From: Polaribacter sp.
GTDB lineage: Bacteria; Bacteroidota; Bacteroidia; Flavobacteriales; Flavobacteriaceae
DNA length: 64,000 nucleotides
NCBI GenBank assembly: GCA_029250685.1
Contig: JAQXEU010000028.1
Span: forward strand, 78,978 to 142,977
Direction of reading: 5' to 3'
Shown: piece by piece, positions 33,225 to 42,008 of the stretch
Layout: each line of letters begins with the position of its first letter
Numbering within the stretch: position 1 is the stretch's first letter
Program-made: the position numbers and the translations under genes
Notes under the pieces: generated by a model
What the model saw: only the letters and a program-made list of their open reading frames with translations
The model's database searches: none
Told to the model about the DNA's origin: nothing

Positions 33225-34658
33225 TTGAAACCAACAACACCAAAAACCTATCAACTTTTATTACCGCTAGTTTTTCTATTTATCTTGATTTCTTTTGGCT
33301 TGGTCATCGGTCCAAATTTCTATGGAATGAAACCTTTTCCGTTAGAAATCATCTTTTTGCAAGCCGCAGTTTTTTCGGCAACAGAATTAATGATTTTAGG
33401 CTATAAATGGAAAGACATTCAAGATGCAATTGTTAAAAAACTGACACAGGGGTTCCCTGTAATTCTGATTTTCTTTTCTATTGGAATTTTAATCGGTTCT
33501 TGGATCATTTCAGGAACCATACCAATGTTAGTCTATTACGGAATTGAATTGATTAATCCAGATTACATTTATTTAATTGCCTTTATTGTCCCCATCATAT
33601 TTTCGTTATTAACTGGAACTTCATGGGGTTCAATCGGAACAATTGGAGTAGTAATCATAGGAATCGCGGCCATTGCTAATGTCGATTTAGGAATCACAGC
33701 TGGTGCAATTATTGGTGGAGCGTATTTTGGTGATAAAATGTCTCCGCTATCTGACACGACAAATATAGCTGCCGCAGCGACAGATGTAAAGCTATACGAT
33801 CATATTCAATCAATGATGTATACAACGATTCCATCTGCTATTATCGCAGCAATTATCTTCTTTAGTTTGTCTTTTGTATATCCAGCAACAGTAGAAGTAA
33901 ATAGCGAAGTAGCTACTCAAACTACCTTATCAGTAATTGGGGGAATGTTTCAATTTAATTTCCTTTTAATTATTCCTCCGGTCATCATCCTATATGGTTC
34001 CTTAACTAAAAAACCAACAGTACCTGTGATGCTTTTATCAGCATTATCAGCATGTATATTGGCTTTATTTATTCAAGATTATTCGTTCGATAGCCTTATT
34101 CAAACCTTGTTAAAAGGATTTCATGTAGACATGGCAACTTGGATGACCAAGGTTCCAGAAAACGTGTCCGAATTGTTTAATCGTGGTGGATTATACGCTT
34201 TAAATGAAGCCATCTTTTTTACCTTTATGGTGTTTATTTTTATCGGAATATTAGACATGGTAAAAGCAATGCCAACCATCGTAAATATTGTATTTAAAAA
34301 TGTGAAAAAACGCTGGACATTAATTCTTTCTTCTTTAGTTGCAACTGCTTTTACAAACGCTTTTACATCCAATCAATTCGCAACCAGTTTTATCATTGGT
34401 GATGCTTTTAAGCCCGCTTATGATAAACTAAAAGTTTCAAGAAGAGTTCTTTCAAGATCTATTGAAGATTATGGGACAATGATAGAAACGTTAATTCCTT
34501 GGCATGCTTCAACTCTTTTTGTGGTAGCAACATTAGGTGTTTCTTTAGGTGATTATTGGCATTGGCAATTATTAACATTGATAAATATAGTTGTTGCACC
34601 ACTTCTAGCCATTTTAGGAATTGGTTGTTTTTATAAAAAAGATTCAAAGAAAAAATAA
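33225..34658 (+). CDS. NhaC family Na+-coupled transporter
   Basis: The 477-residue inner membrane protein has about eleven to twelve helices and typical NhaC segments: GLVIGPNFYGMKPFPLE near the N-terminus, TGTSWGSIGTIGV, GGAYFGDKMSPLSDTTNIAA, and SRSIEDYGTMIETLIPWHA. The family includes Na+/H+ antiporters, malate-lactate antiporters and MetT-type amino acid transporters. Its placement directly before a PLP trans-sulfuration enzyme hints at a sulfur amino acid substrate, which is inference. The start is a TTG at 33225; it opens the first hydrophobic segment correctly. Confidence 0.9.
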   Translation: MKPTTPKTYQLLLPLVFLFILISFGLVIGPNFYGMKPFPLEIIFLQAAVFSATELMILGYKWKDIQDAIVKKLTQGFPVILIFFSIGILIGSWIISGTIPMLVYYGIELINPDYIYLIAFIVPIIFSLLTGTSWGSIGTIGVVIIGIAAIANVDLGITAGAIIGGAYFGDKMSPLSDTTNIAAAATDVKLYDHIQSMMYTTIPSAIIAAIIFFSLSFVYPATVEVNSEVATQTTLSVIGGMFQFNFLLIIPPVIILYGSLTKKPTVPVMLLSALSACILALFIQDYSFDSLIQTLLKGFHVDMATWMTKVPENVSELFNRGGLYALNEAIFFTFMVFIFIGILDMVKAMPTIVNIVFKNVKKRWTLILSSLVATAFTNAFTSNQFATSFIIGDAFKPAYDKLKVSRRVLSRSIEDYGTMIETLIPWHASTLFVVATLGVSLGDYWHWQLLTLINIVVAPLLAILGIGCFYKKDSKKK

Positions 34659-34693
34659 CGCCCACAAAGTGGGGTTAATTATTATCAATAAGT

Positions 34694-35875
34694 ATGAATA
34701 ATAGAAAAATAGAAACCTTTTTAGCTCATGATGGGAAAAAAGCACATAGTAAAGGCGCTGTAGTTCCACCAATTTATCAAAACTCGTTATTTACGATGAA
34801 AGATTGGGATGATATTGACAAGGCTTTTGACGACAGAACAAATAGTTATATTTATTCAAGAGGAAATAATCCTTCAGCAGAAATTGTAGAAGGCAAATTA
34901 GCTGCAATTTGTGGGGGTGAAAGCGCAAAATTATTTGCTTCTGGAATGGGAGCCGTAAGTGCAGTAATGCTTTCATGTATTCAAAAAGGAAGTCATGTTG
35001 TTACGCTTAAAAACATTTATGGCCCTGCAAACAACTTATTAGAGTCGTATTTTAAACCAAAGTTTGATGTAGAAATCACTTACATTTCTGGCACAGATAT
35101 TCAAGAATTTGAAGATGCCATTCAGCCAAATACTTCGTTGATATATTTAGAAAGTCCATCTTCAGTAATTTTAAGCTTACAAGATTTAGAAGCTGTTGCC
35201 AAACTGGCAAAAGCAAACAATATTACAACAGCAATAGACAACACGTGGGCTTCTCCTATTTATCAGAAACCTCTGAAGTTTGGTATAGATTTAGAAATCC
35301 ATTCCTGTTCAAAATACATTGGTGGTCATAGTGATGTGGTTGCCGGACTTGTTGTTGGTGCTAAAGCAGATATGCAAAGTTTATTTACAAAAGAGTTTGA
35401 ACTCTTTGGGGCTAAAATTGCTCCTTTTGAAGCTTGGCTGTTGCTACGAAGTTTAAGAACGCTGAAAATTAGAATGGACCAACATCAAAAAAGCGGTTTA
35501 ACAGTAGCTGAATTTTTAGAAAAGCATCCAAAAATTGCAAAAGTAAATTTCCCTGGATTGAAATCTTTTCCGCAATACGAATTAGCAAAACAACAAATGT
35601 CTGGAACTACCGGTTTGATGAGTTTTCAATTAAAAACGACTAATTTAAATGAGATTAAAACTTTCTTCAACGGATTGGAATTATTTCAGATTGGTGTAAG
35701 TTGGGGCGGACATGAAAGCTTAATTTACGCTCCAGCAATTAGTTATTTAAAAGAGTTGAATCCAGAACAATTTGAAGGATTAGGTATTAGCTTAGGTGAT
35801 ATGAGAATTTCTGTCGGGTTAGAATCCTCTGAAGATTTAATAAAAGATTTAGAACAGAGTTTAAATAAGATATAA
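34694..35875 (+). CDS. Trans-sulfuration family PLP enzyme (cystathionine gamma-/beta-lyase or methionine gamma-lyase type)
   Basis: The 393-residue protein belongs to the Cys/Met metabolism PLP family. It has YSRGNNPSAEIVEGKLAAI near residue 55, the phosphate-binding ASGMGAVSA, the cofactor Asp in TAIDNTWASPIYQ (about residue 180), and the Schiff-base Lys in HSCSKYIGGHSDVVAG (about residue 205). The exact reaction cannot be told from sequence. It follows the NhaC-type transporter by 35 bases, so a transport-and-cleavage unit for methionine, cystathionine or cystine is plausible. It ends at a bidirectional terminator. Confidence 0.9.
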   Translation: MNNRKIETFLAHDGKKAHSKGAVVPPIYQNSLFTMKDWDDIDKAFDDRTNSYIYSRGNNPSAEIVEGKLAAICGGESAKLFASGMGAVSAVMLSCIQKGSHVVTLKNIYGPANNLLESYFKPKFDVEITYISGTDIQEFEDAIQPNTSLIYLESPSSVILSLQDLEAVAKLAKANNITTAIDNTWASPIYQKPLKFGIDLEIHSCSKYIGGHSDVVAGLVVGAKADMQSLFTKEFELFGAKIAPFEAWLLLRSLRTLKIRMDQHQKSGLTVAEFLEKHPKIAKVNFPGLKSFPQYELAKQQMSGTTGLMSFQLKTTNLNEIKTFFNGLELFQIGVSWGGHESLIYAPAISYLKELNPEQFEGLGISLGDMRISVGLESSEDLIKDLEQSLNKI

Positions 35876-35878
35876 ACT

Positions 35879-35908
35879 AAAAACCTCAACTTTTCAGTTG
35901 AGGTTTTT
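35879..35908. terminator. Bidirectional terminator between the PLP enzyme and oxidoreductase genes
   Basis: Perfect 13-bp arms AAAAACCTCAACT / AGTTGAGGTTTTT enclose the loop TTTC. It serves both convergent genes. Confidence 0.9.
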
Positions 35909-35912
35909 AGTA

Positions 35913-37271
35913 TTAATATGTGTCTTTCATCCAGTTATACGGTTTGCGTTTTACCCACATTCCACGAGTAAAATCTGGAAAATCTTGCGGCTCACCATTG
36001 TTTTCTATCGACAATTCTGAAAGCGGTGTTATGGCGCTCCAAGCAGCTGCATCATAAGCATCTAATGGTGGCGCAATATTGCGTTTTGCAGATTCTACAA
36101 ACGCATTTATCACAAAGAAATCCATTCCTCCATGACCAGCACCTTGTGCATGTTCTCCAAATTTTTTCCAAAGTGGATGATCATATTTTTCTAACCATTC
36201 TTTTGAAGCATCCCAACGATGTGGATTTGATTTCCCTTCAATATACATTCTATCTCCATCTTTTTCCCACAAACCATTTGCTCCTTGAACTCTAAATCCT
36301 AAAGAATATGGTCTTGGCAAATTACAATCATGTGTTACAATAATAGTTTCTCCGTTTGCAGTTTCAATTGTTGATGTTATAACATCGCCTTGCTTAAATT
36401 TTAATTTTGCATTCGGATGTTCTTTTCCTCCATTTTTAACAATATAATTATGCAATCCAATCCCTTTGGTTGCATGAGAAGTTAATGACATAAAACGATT
36501 TCCACGATTTACATCACACATGGTTGCCATCGGTCCAACTCCGTGTGTTGGATATACATCTGCATTTCTTAATAATGAATGTTGGGTTCTCCAAGCCGAT
36601 TCTGAAATTCCTTTTTCACCAAACTCTACTCCTTTTCCGTATGCTGATTTTCCATCATTAAATTTTACAAAACGTAAATCGTGTTGATATCCACATCTAA
36701 AATGCACCAACTCTCCAAACACATTTTGTTTCACCATGTTTAAAACCGCCAATACATCTCTTCGATAATTTACATTTTCTAAAATCATCATATGTGTTCC
36801 GGTTTCTTCATGCGTGTTTACCAAATCCCAACATTCTTCCATTGTATTCGCAGCAGAAACTTCTAATCCTGCATAAACTCCAGCTAACATTGCATCTTTC
36901 GCCATGCGTGTGTGCCACAACCAAGGTGTAGAAATTATTACTGCATCTACTTCTTCTAACTCCAATAAGTTTCTATAATCAAGGTCGTTTTTACCAAAAA
37001 CCTTTGGCTTCTTTTCTCCTTCTTTTTCAATTCTATTTAATGCAATTGAAATTCTTTTAGCGTCAATATCACAAATTGCAGTTACTAAGACATCATCTCT
37101 TAGCAATACATTGTTTAAGTGATTTGTACCTCTTAAACCAACGCCAATTAATCCTACTTTCAACTTTTCTGCTGATGCCTTTTTATTTGCTCCAAACGAT
37201 AAACTTGGCGACATTGCTAAACCTGTTCCTATAATTGCTGATTTCTTGATAAAATCTCTTCTTGAACTCAT
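35913..37271 (-). CDS. Gfo/Idh/MocA family oxidoreductase with Tat signal
   Basis: The 452-residue protein opens with a twin-arginine signal, SSRRDFIKKSAIIGTGLAM, indicating export in folded form with a bound nucleotide. A Rossmann domain follows (LKVGLIGVGLRGTNHLNNV, about residues 37-55; EVDAVIISTPWLWHTRMA). A larger C-terminal domain has AYDAAAWSAITPLSELS, which resembles glycosyl hydrolase family 109 (alpha-N-acetylgalactosaminidase, NAD-dependent) and related exported members. GH109-like hydrolysis is therefore possible, but the GGHGGxD-like segment (GAGHGGMDFF) only supports family resemblance. It stands alone. Confidence 0.88.
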   Translation of the reverse strand: MSSRRDFIKKSAIIGTGLAMSPSLSFGANKKASAEKLKVGLIGVGLRGTNHLNNVLLRDDVLVTAICDIDAKRISIALNRIEKEGEKKPKVFGKNDLDYRNLLELEEVDAVIISTPWLWHTRMAKDAMLAGVYAGLEVSAANTMEECWDLVNTHEETGTHMMILENVNYRRDVLAVLNMVKQNVFGELVHFRCGYQHDLRFVKFNDGKSAYGKGVEFGEKGISESAWRTQHSLLRNADVYPTHGVGPMATMCDVNRGNRFMSLTSHATKGIGLHNYIVKNGGKEHPNAKLKFKQGDVITSTIETANGETIIVTHDCNLPRPYSLGFRVQGANGLWEKDGDRMYIEGKSNPHRWDASKEWLEKYDHPLWKKFGEHAQGAGHGGMDFFVINAFVESAKRNIAPPLDAYDAAAWSAITPLSELSIENNGEPQDFPDFTRGMWVKRKPYNWMKDTY

Positions 37272-37365
37272 AATATTATTAATTAGTTAGTTGTTGTATA
37301 ATTTCAAACCCATCCAAATTTAGAAATATTATTTTAGGATTAAGGAACTGAGTGTAACTTTTTTA

Positions 37366-37373
37366 TATATTTG
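37366..37373 (+). promoter_or_regulatory. Candidate promoter for the HupE/UreJ gene
   Basis: TATATTTG (exact TAnnTTTG) lies 20 bases before the ATG at 37394. Confidence 0.45.
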
Positions 37374-37393
37374 GTTTTCTAAAATGTTTTTTA

Positions 37394-37975
37394 ATGGACG
37401 AATTTCTTTTATATGTAAAAATGGGACTGAATCATGTGTTGGATTTTTCTGCATATGATCACATTCTTTTTTTAATTGCTTTGGCGGTTATTTTTTCATT
37501 TCATCAACTTAAAAAAGTACTGTGGTTAATTACTTTATTTACACTTGGACACACAATTACATTGGCACTTTCTGCTTACGGATTTTTAAAAATTGATGTT
37601 ACAATTGTAGAATTTTTAATTCCTGTGACCATTTTTATAACAGGAGTTGTAAATATTTACAATCTTAAGAACAATTCGATAAAAAAAGACAATATCAATT
37701 TAATATTTGCTTTATTTTTTGGGTTGATTCACGGTTTAGGCTTTTCTAATTATTTTAGAATGATGGTTGGTAGAGAAGAAGACAAATTATTGCCTTTAAT
37801 TGAATTTGCATTAGGCATAGAAATCTCGCAAGTAATTATTGTTTTGGGGATATTAGTTGTTGGCTCAATAGTACAATCAACCTTAAGAGTTACAAAAAGA
37901 GATTGGATTCTAGTAACCTCGTCAATTGTAATTGGTTTTGTAATTCCAATGATGATTGAGCGTGTTTTTTGGTAA
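37394..37975 (+). CDS. HupE/UreJ family membrane protein
   Basis: The 193-residue protein has six predicted membrane helices. Conserved HupE/UreJ-type segments include GLNHVLDFSAYDHILFLIAL near the N-terminus, LGHTITLAL, and FGLIHGLGFS, each with histidines within or near helices. HupE and UreJ have been linked to nickel (or other metal) entry, but no hydrogenase or urease gene is in the window, and Bacteroidota members are often stand-alone. Function is therefore uncertain. The dCMP deaminase gene follows after 43 bases. Confidence 0.85.
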   Translation: MDEFLLYVKMGLNHVLDFSAYDHILFLIALAVIFSFHQLKKVLWLITLFTLGHTITLALSAYGFLKIDVTIVEFLIPVTIFITGVVNIYNLKNNSIKKDNINLIFALFFGLIHGLGFSNYFRMMVGREEDKLLPLIEFALGIEISQVIIVLGILVVGSIVQSTLRVTKRDWILVTSSIVIGFVIPMMIERVFW

Positions 37976-38018
37976 AAAATTAACGCTTCAATAATAGAAA
38001 ACAAACTACATTAGCTAC

Positions 38019-38444
38019 ATGAATAGAAAGCAACTGAAATACGATTCTGCTTATTTAAAAATGGCTCATGAGTGGGCAAAATTATCGCATTGCGAACGTA
38101 AACAAGTTGGTGCTTTAATTGTAAAAGACAGAATGATTATTTCTGACGGATTTAACGGAACTCCAACAGGTTTTGAAAATCCGTGTGAAAATGAAGAAGA
38201 TTATACAAAGTGGTATGTTTTACATGCAGAAGCAAATGCTATTTTAAAGGTTGCATCATCAACACAATCGTGTAAAGGCGCAACGTTATACATTACATTA
38301 TCACCTTGTAAGGAATGTAGTAAATTAATTCATCAAGCGGGTATAAAAAGAGTTGTATTTGCAAACAAATACAAAGATGAAACTGGTTTGAAATTTTTAC
38401 AAAAAGCAGGGGTAGAACTAATTCATTTATCTAATGAAGCATAA
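38019..38444 (+). CDS. dCMP/cytidine deaminase family protein (deoxycytidylate deaminase type)
   Basis: The 141-residue protein has the zinc deaminase motifs HAEANAI (about residues 70-76) and SPCKECSKLIHQ (about 98-109). The N-terminal RKQVGALIVKDRMIISDGFNGTPTGFENPC matches ComEB-like deoxycytidylate deaminases, which convert dCMP to dUMP for thymidylate synthesis. Its last 11 bases overlap the S41 peptidase gene, so the two are co-translated, an arrangement I recall as frequent in Flavobacteriia. Confidence 0.92.
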   Translation: MNRKQLKYDSAYLKMAHEWAKLSHCERKQVGALIVKDRMIISDGFNGTPTGFENPCENEEDYTKWYVLHAEANAILKVASSTQSCKGATLYITLSPCKECSKLIHQAGIKRVVFANKYKDETGLKFLQKAGVELIHLSNEA

Positions 38445-40035
38445 AAATTATTTACCATTATATTTTGCTTTCGCCATTGTCTTTGGTGTTTTAATAGGCA
38501 GTTTTTTTAACGGAGGAGATTCTTCAAACTCGTTATTTGCCAAAAAATCTGCTAACGAAGTAAAGATAAAACGCTTAATGGAATACATCCAAAAAGATTA
38601 TGTTGATAGCGTAAATACGGATGATTTATTAGACGGAGCAATTACTCAAATATTAGGGAAACTAGATCCGCATTCGTATTATATTCCGAAAGAAAACTTA
38701 CAGGAAATTACCGAAAATATGCAAGGTAATTTTGTTGGAATTGGTGTTCAATTTAGAATGATAAAAGATTCAATAACGGTAATTCAACCTATGAAAGGTG
38801 GGCCAAGTATTAAGGCTGGAATTAAAGCTGGAGACCGGATTTTAATGTCGAATAAAGACACTTTATACGGCAAAAAGTATTCAAGTAATACAATACCGAA
38901 ATATCTAAAAGGTGCAACAAATACAAATATTGATTTACAAGTTTACAGAAAAACGAATGATTCTTTATTTACCGTTTCTTTGAAAAGAGGGAAAGTTGCC
39001 ATCAAAAGCGTGGATGTTTCTTATATGATAAATGATTCTATTGGTTATATTAAATTAGAGCGTTTTGCAAGATCATCTTACAGAGAGTTTAAAACTGCTT
39101 TAAGCAAACTTCAAAAAAACGGAATGACCGATTTGATTTTAGATCTTAGAGGAAATGGTGGTGGATATATTGATATTGCGAATAAAATTGTTGATGAGTT
39201 TTTGGAAGATGATAAATTAATTGTGTTCACAAAAGATAACAAAGGAAATGTTGATGAATATTTCTCTACCAAGAAAGGCTCTTTTGAAAAAGGTGGCTTG
39301 TATGTTTTAATTGATCAGAATTCAGCTTCAGCTTCAGAGATTGTTGCGGGTGCTTTACAAGATAATGACAGAGGAATAACCTTAGGAAGACGTTCTTTCG
39401 GAAAAGGTTTGGTGCAAGAAGAAAGAGACTTAGGTGATGGTTCTGCAGTTCGTTTAACAATTGCAAGATATTATACTCCAACTGGAAGATCAATTCAAAA
39501 ACCTTACGAAAAAGGGAAAGGAAAAAATTATTCTAGAGACCTAAATAATAGAGTTAAAAGCGGAGAATTGTTAAGTAAAGACAGTATAAAAGTTTTGGAT
39601 TCATTAAAGTTCACAACACCAAAAGGCAAGATTGTTTATGGTGGCGGCGGAATTGTCCCAGATATTTTTGTCGCGGTTGACACCACATCTTATTTAAATA
39701 ATTTCTATTTCAATACCATTCAGAATTTTGCTTTTGACTGGGTTGATAATAACAGAAAAAAATTAACGAAAAATAGTTTAGATAGCTTTATTTTAAATTA
39801 TGATATCAACACTTCTTATGATGCATATTTAAAAAGTATCAACACCACTTTAAAAGACTCTAGAAGAAACTACAAACAACGTTTTGAACCTTCAAAAAAA
39901 GCAGAAGAAACCATTAAAGAATATTTAAAAGCTACAATTGCAAGTCAAATTTATGGCGACGATGGTTTTTATAGAGTCATTCAAGCTGATGATAAAATGC
40001 TGCAAAAAGTATTGGAGTTGGAAACTAAGAATTAA
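38434..40035 (+). CDS. S41 family C-terminal processing peptidase
   Basis: The 533-residue protein has an N-terminal signal anchor (about residues 8-25), a PDZ domain (about 85-170, GNFVGIGVQFRM, SIKAGIKAGDRIL), and an S41 catalytic domain. The catalytic region carries LRGNGGGYIDIANKI, the Ser in QNSASASEIVAGAL (about residue 300) and Lys in RRSFGKGLVQ (about residue 325). It should act as a periplasmic, membrane-anchored protease of the Ctp/tail-specific type. It overlaps the deaminase gene by 11 bases and is followed by an LpxH-like gene. Confidence 0.95.
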   Translation: MKHKNYLPLYFAFAIVFGVLIGSFFNGGDSSNSLFAKKSANEVKIKRLMEYIQKDYVDSVNTDDLLDGAITQILGKLDPHSYYIPKENLQEITENMQGNFVGIGVQFRMIKDSITVIQPMKGGPSIKAGIKAGDRILMSNKDTLYGKKYSSNTIPKYLKGATNTNIDLQVYRKTNDSLFTVSLKRGKVAIKSVDVSYMINDSIGYIKLERFARSSYREFKTALSKLQKNGMTDLILDLRGNGGGYIDIANKIVDEFLEDDKLIVFTKDNKGNVDEYFSTKKGSFEKGGLYVLIDQNSASASEIVAGALQDNDRGITLGRRSFGKGLVQEERDLGDGSAVRLTIARYYTPTGRSIQKPYEKGKGKNYSRDLNNRVKSGELLSKDSIKVLDSLKFTTPKGKIVYGGGGIVPDIFVAVDTTSYLNNFYFNTIQNFAFDWVDNNRKKLTKNSLDSFILNYDINTSYDAYLKSINTTLKDSRRNYKQRFEPSKKAEETIKEYLKATIASQIYGDDGFYRVIQADDKMLQKVLELETKN

Positions 40036-40053
40036 TGCCGTTTCTTTGTTGCA

Positions 40054-40818
40054 ATGAATCATATCAATATTCCAGATAATAAAAAAATCTATTTTGCTTC
40101 CGATCAGCATCTAGGCGCACCAACAGCAGAAGCAAGTTTTCCTAGAGAACAAAAATTTGTAGCTTGGTTAAACGAAGTAAAAGAAGATGCAGCTGCTATT
40201 TTTTTATTGGGAGATTTATTTGATTTCTGGTTCGAATATAAAACTGTTGTTCCGAAAGGGTTTGTCAGAGTTTTAGGAAAATTAGCAGAAATTAAAGACA
40301 GTGGAATTCCGATTTATTTCTTTGTTGGAAACCATGATTTATGGATGAAAGATTACTTTGAAAAAGAATTAAACATTACAGTTTATCACAAGCCGCAAGA
40401 ATTTACTTTTAACAAAACTTCTTTATTTATTGGTCATGGCGATGGTTTAGGACCTGGAGACATAGGCTATAAACGCATGAAAAAAGTGTTTACTTTCCCT
40501 TTATTTCAATGGATGTTTAAATGGCTGCATCCAGATTTAGGAATGAAATTAGGACAATACATGTCTGTAAAAAATAAAGTGATTTCTGGTGATGAAGATG
40601 CCGTTTTTTTAGGTAAAGAAAACGAATGGTTAGCACAATACTGTCATCGAAAATTAGAAACCAAACACTACGATTATTTTGTTTTTGGTCATAGGCATTT
40701 ACCATTAGATATTCAACTGCAAGAAAACAGTAAGTACATCAATCTAGGCGATTGGATTGGTCATTTTACGTATGGAGTTTTTGAAGACAACTCATTGGCT
40801 TTAAAGAACTATAAATAA
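40054..40818 (+). CDS. lpxH: UDP-2,3-diacylglucosamine diphosphatase, LpxH-like metallophosphoesterase
   Basis: The 254-residue protein has the calcineurin-like phosphoesterase motifs in order: ASDQHLGAP, LLGDLFDFWFEY, VGNHDLWM, IGHGDGLGPGDIGY and FGHRHLP. The extended GDxxDFW segment is typical of LpxH-type enzymes that cleave UDP-2,3-diacylglucosamine to lipid X in lipid A synthesis at the inner membrane. Divergent LpxH homologues occur across Bacteroidota, so the assignment is probable, not proven. It starts 18 bases after the peptidase gene. Confidence 0.87.
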   Translation: MNHINIPDNKKIYFASDQHLGAPTAEASFPREQKFVAWLNEVKEDAAAIFLLGDLFDFWFEYKTVVPKGFVRVLGKLAEIKDSGIPIYFFVGNHDLWMKDYFEKELNITVYHKPQEFTFNKTSLFIGHGDGLGPGDIGYKRMKKVFTFPLFQWMFKWLHPDLGMKLGQYMSVKNKVISGDEDAVFLGKENEWLAQYCHRKLETKHYDYFVFGHRHLPLDIQLQENSKYINLGDWIGHFTYGVFEDNSLALKNYK

Positions 40819-40886
40819 GTTTCTTTTCACAATACTTTAACCAAATCTTTAGCATTCTTTTAACAAGAAAAAAAATGCTATTATTG

Positions 40887-40894
40887 TAGCTTTG
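40887..40894 (+). promoter_or_regulatory. Candidate promoter for the Bat operon
   Basis: TAGCTTTG (exact TAnnTTTG) lies 36 bases before the moxR ATG, at the head of the eight-gene Bat operon. Confidence 0.5.
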
Positions 40895-40930
40895 TTTCCA
40901 ATAAATTTTTATCACAAATAAATCACTAAA

Positions 40931-41935
40931 ATGATAGAACAACAAATGAATGTAGATGTAAGAGCAATCAATGAAAAGATTGAAAGAGAAAGTGCCTTTA
41001 TTGATATTTTAACCTTAGAAATGAACAAGGTTATTGTAGGTCAAAAAGACATGATAGAAAGGTTGTTAATTGGTTTGTTAGGTAATGGGCATATTCTTCT
41101 AGAAGGTGTCCCTGGTTTAGCAAAAACATTGGCGATTAATACGTTGTCAAAAGCAGTGCAAGCTTCTTTTAGCAGGGTTCAGTTTACGCCAGATTTATTA
41201 CCTGCGGATGTTGTTGGAACGATGATTTACAACATGAAAGAAAATGATTTCATGATTAAAAAAGGACCAATTTTCGCAAATTTTGTTTTGGCTGATGAGA
41301 TTAACAGAGCGCCAGCAAAAGTGCAATCTGCTTTATTAGAAGCCATGCAAGAACGTCAAATTACTATTGGCGACACTACTTTTAAATTAGATGAACCTTT
41401 TTTAGTGATGGCAACTCAAAATCCGGTAGAACAAGAAGGAACATATCCTTTACCTGAAGCACAAGTTGACCGTTTTATGTTAAAAGTGGTGATAGATTAT
41501 CCAAAAATTGCTGACGAACAAACCATTATGCGTCAGAATTTAAATAACGGGTTTGCAACTGTAAACCCAGTAGTTTCTGTAGAACAAATCATTAAAGCTC
41601 GTGAAGCTGTTAATGAAGTTTATATGGATGAAAAAATAGAAAAATACATTCTTGATATTATTTTTGCAACGCGTTATCCAGAAAAATACAACTTAGCAAA
41701 TCTAAAAGATTTAATCAATTTCGGAGCTTCTCCTCGTGGAAGTATTAACTTGGCAAAAGCAGCAAAGTGTTATGCTTTTATTAAACGAAGAGGTTATGTA
41801 ATTCCAGAAGATGTAAGAGCAGTTGTGACTGATGTTTTACGTCACAGAATCGGAATTACTTATGAAGCAGAAGCTGAAAATGTAACTACTGTAGATATCA
41901 TAAACAGCATCATTAACGAAGTTGAAGTACCATAA
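40931..41935 (+). CDS. MoxR family AAA+ ATPase (Bat operon)
   Basis: The 334-residue protein has Walker A EGVPGLAKT (about residues 58-66), Walker B VLADEINRAPAKVQSALLEAM, sensor 1 ATQNPVEQEGTYPLPEAQ with the arginine-finger region VDRFM, and the C-terminal lid SPRGSINLAKAAKCYAF. MoxR ATPases act as chaperones working with VWA-domain partners, and here the partners BatA and BatB are encoded in the same operon. It heads a run of eight same-strand genes. Confidence 0.95.
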   Translation: MIEQQMNVDVRAINEKIERESAFIDILTLEMNKVIVGQKDMIERLLIGLLGNGHILLEGVPGLAKTLAINTLSKAVQASFSRVQFTPDLLPADVVGTMIYNMKENDFMIKKGPIFANFVLADEINRAPAKVQSALLEAMQERQITIGDTTFKLDEPFLVMATQNPVEQEGTYPLPEAQVDRFMLKVVIDYPKIADEQTIMRQNLNNGFATVNPVVSVEQIIKAREAVNEVYMDEKIEKYILDIIFATRYPEKYNLANLKDLINFGASPRGSINLAKAAKCYAFIKRRGYVIPEDVRAVVTDVLRHRIGITYEAEAENVTTVDIINSIINEVEVP

Positions 41936-41937
41936 AT

Positions 41938-42001
41938 AGTTGGCAGTTTTTAGTTTTCAGTTGGCAATAATCAACGAATAAACAAATACACGAATAAACA
42001 A
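41938..42001 (+). repeat. Short direct repeats between moxR and the DUF58 gene
   Basis: AGTTGGCA occurs at 41938-41945 and 41959-41966, and CGAATAAACAA at 41975-41985 and 41991-42001 with a 16-base period. This 73-base spacer is the largest gap inside the Bat operon before batD. The first pair looks like a fragment of a dispersed intergenic repeat; purpose unknown. Confidence 0.5.
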
Positions 42002-42008
42002 TTAAACA

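Noticed and set aside
34661..34676. CCCAC/GTGGG hairpin between the NhaC and PLP genes as a terminator
   Set aside because: Five-base stem without a T tract; too weak to call.
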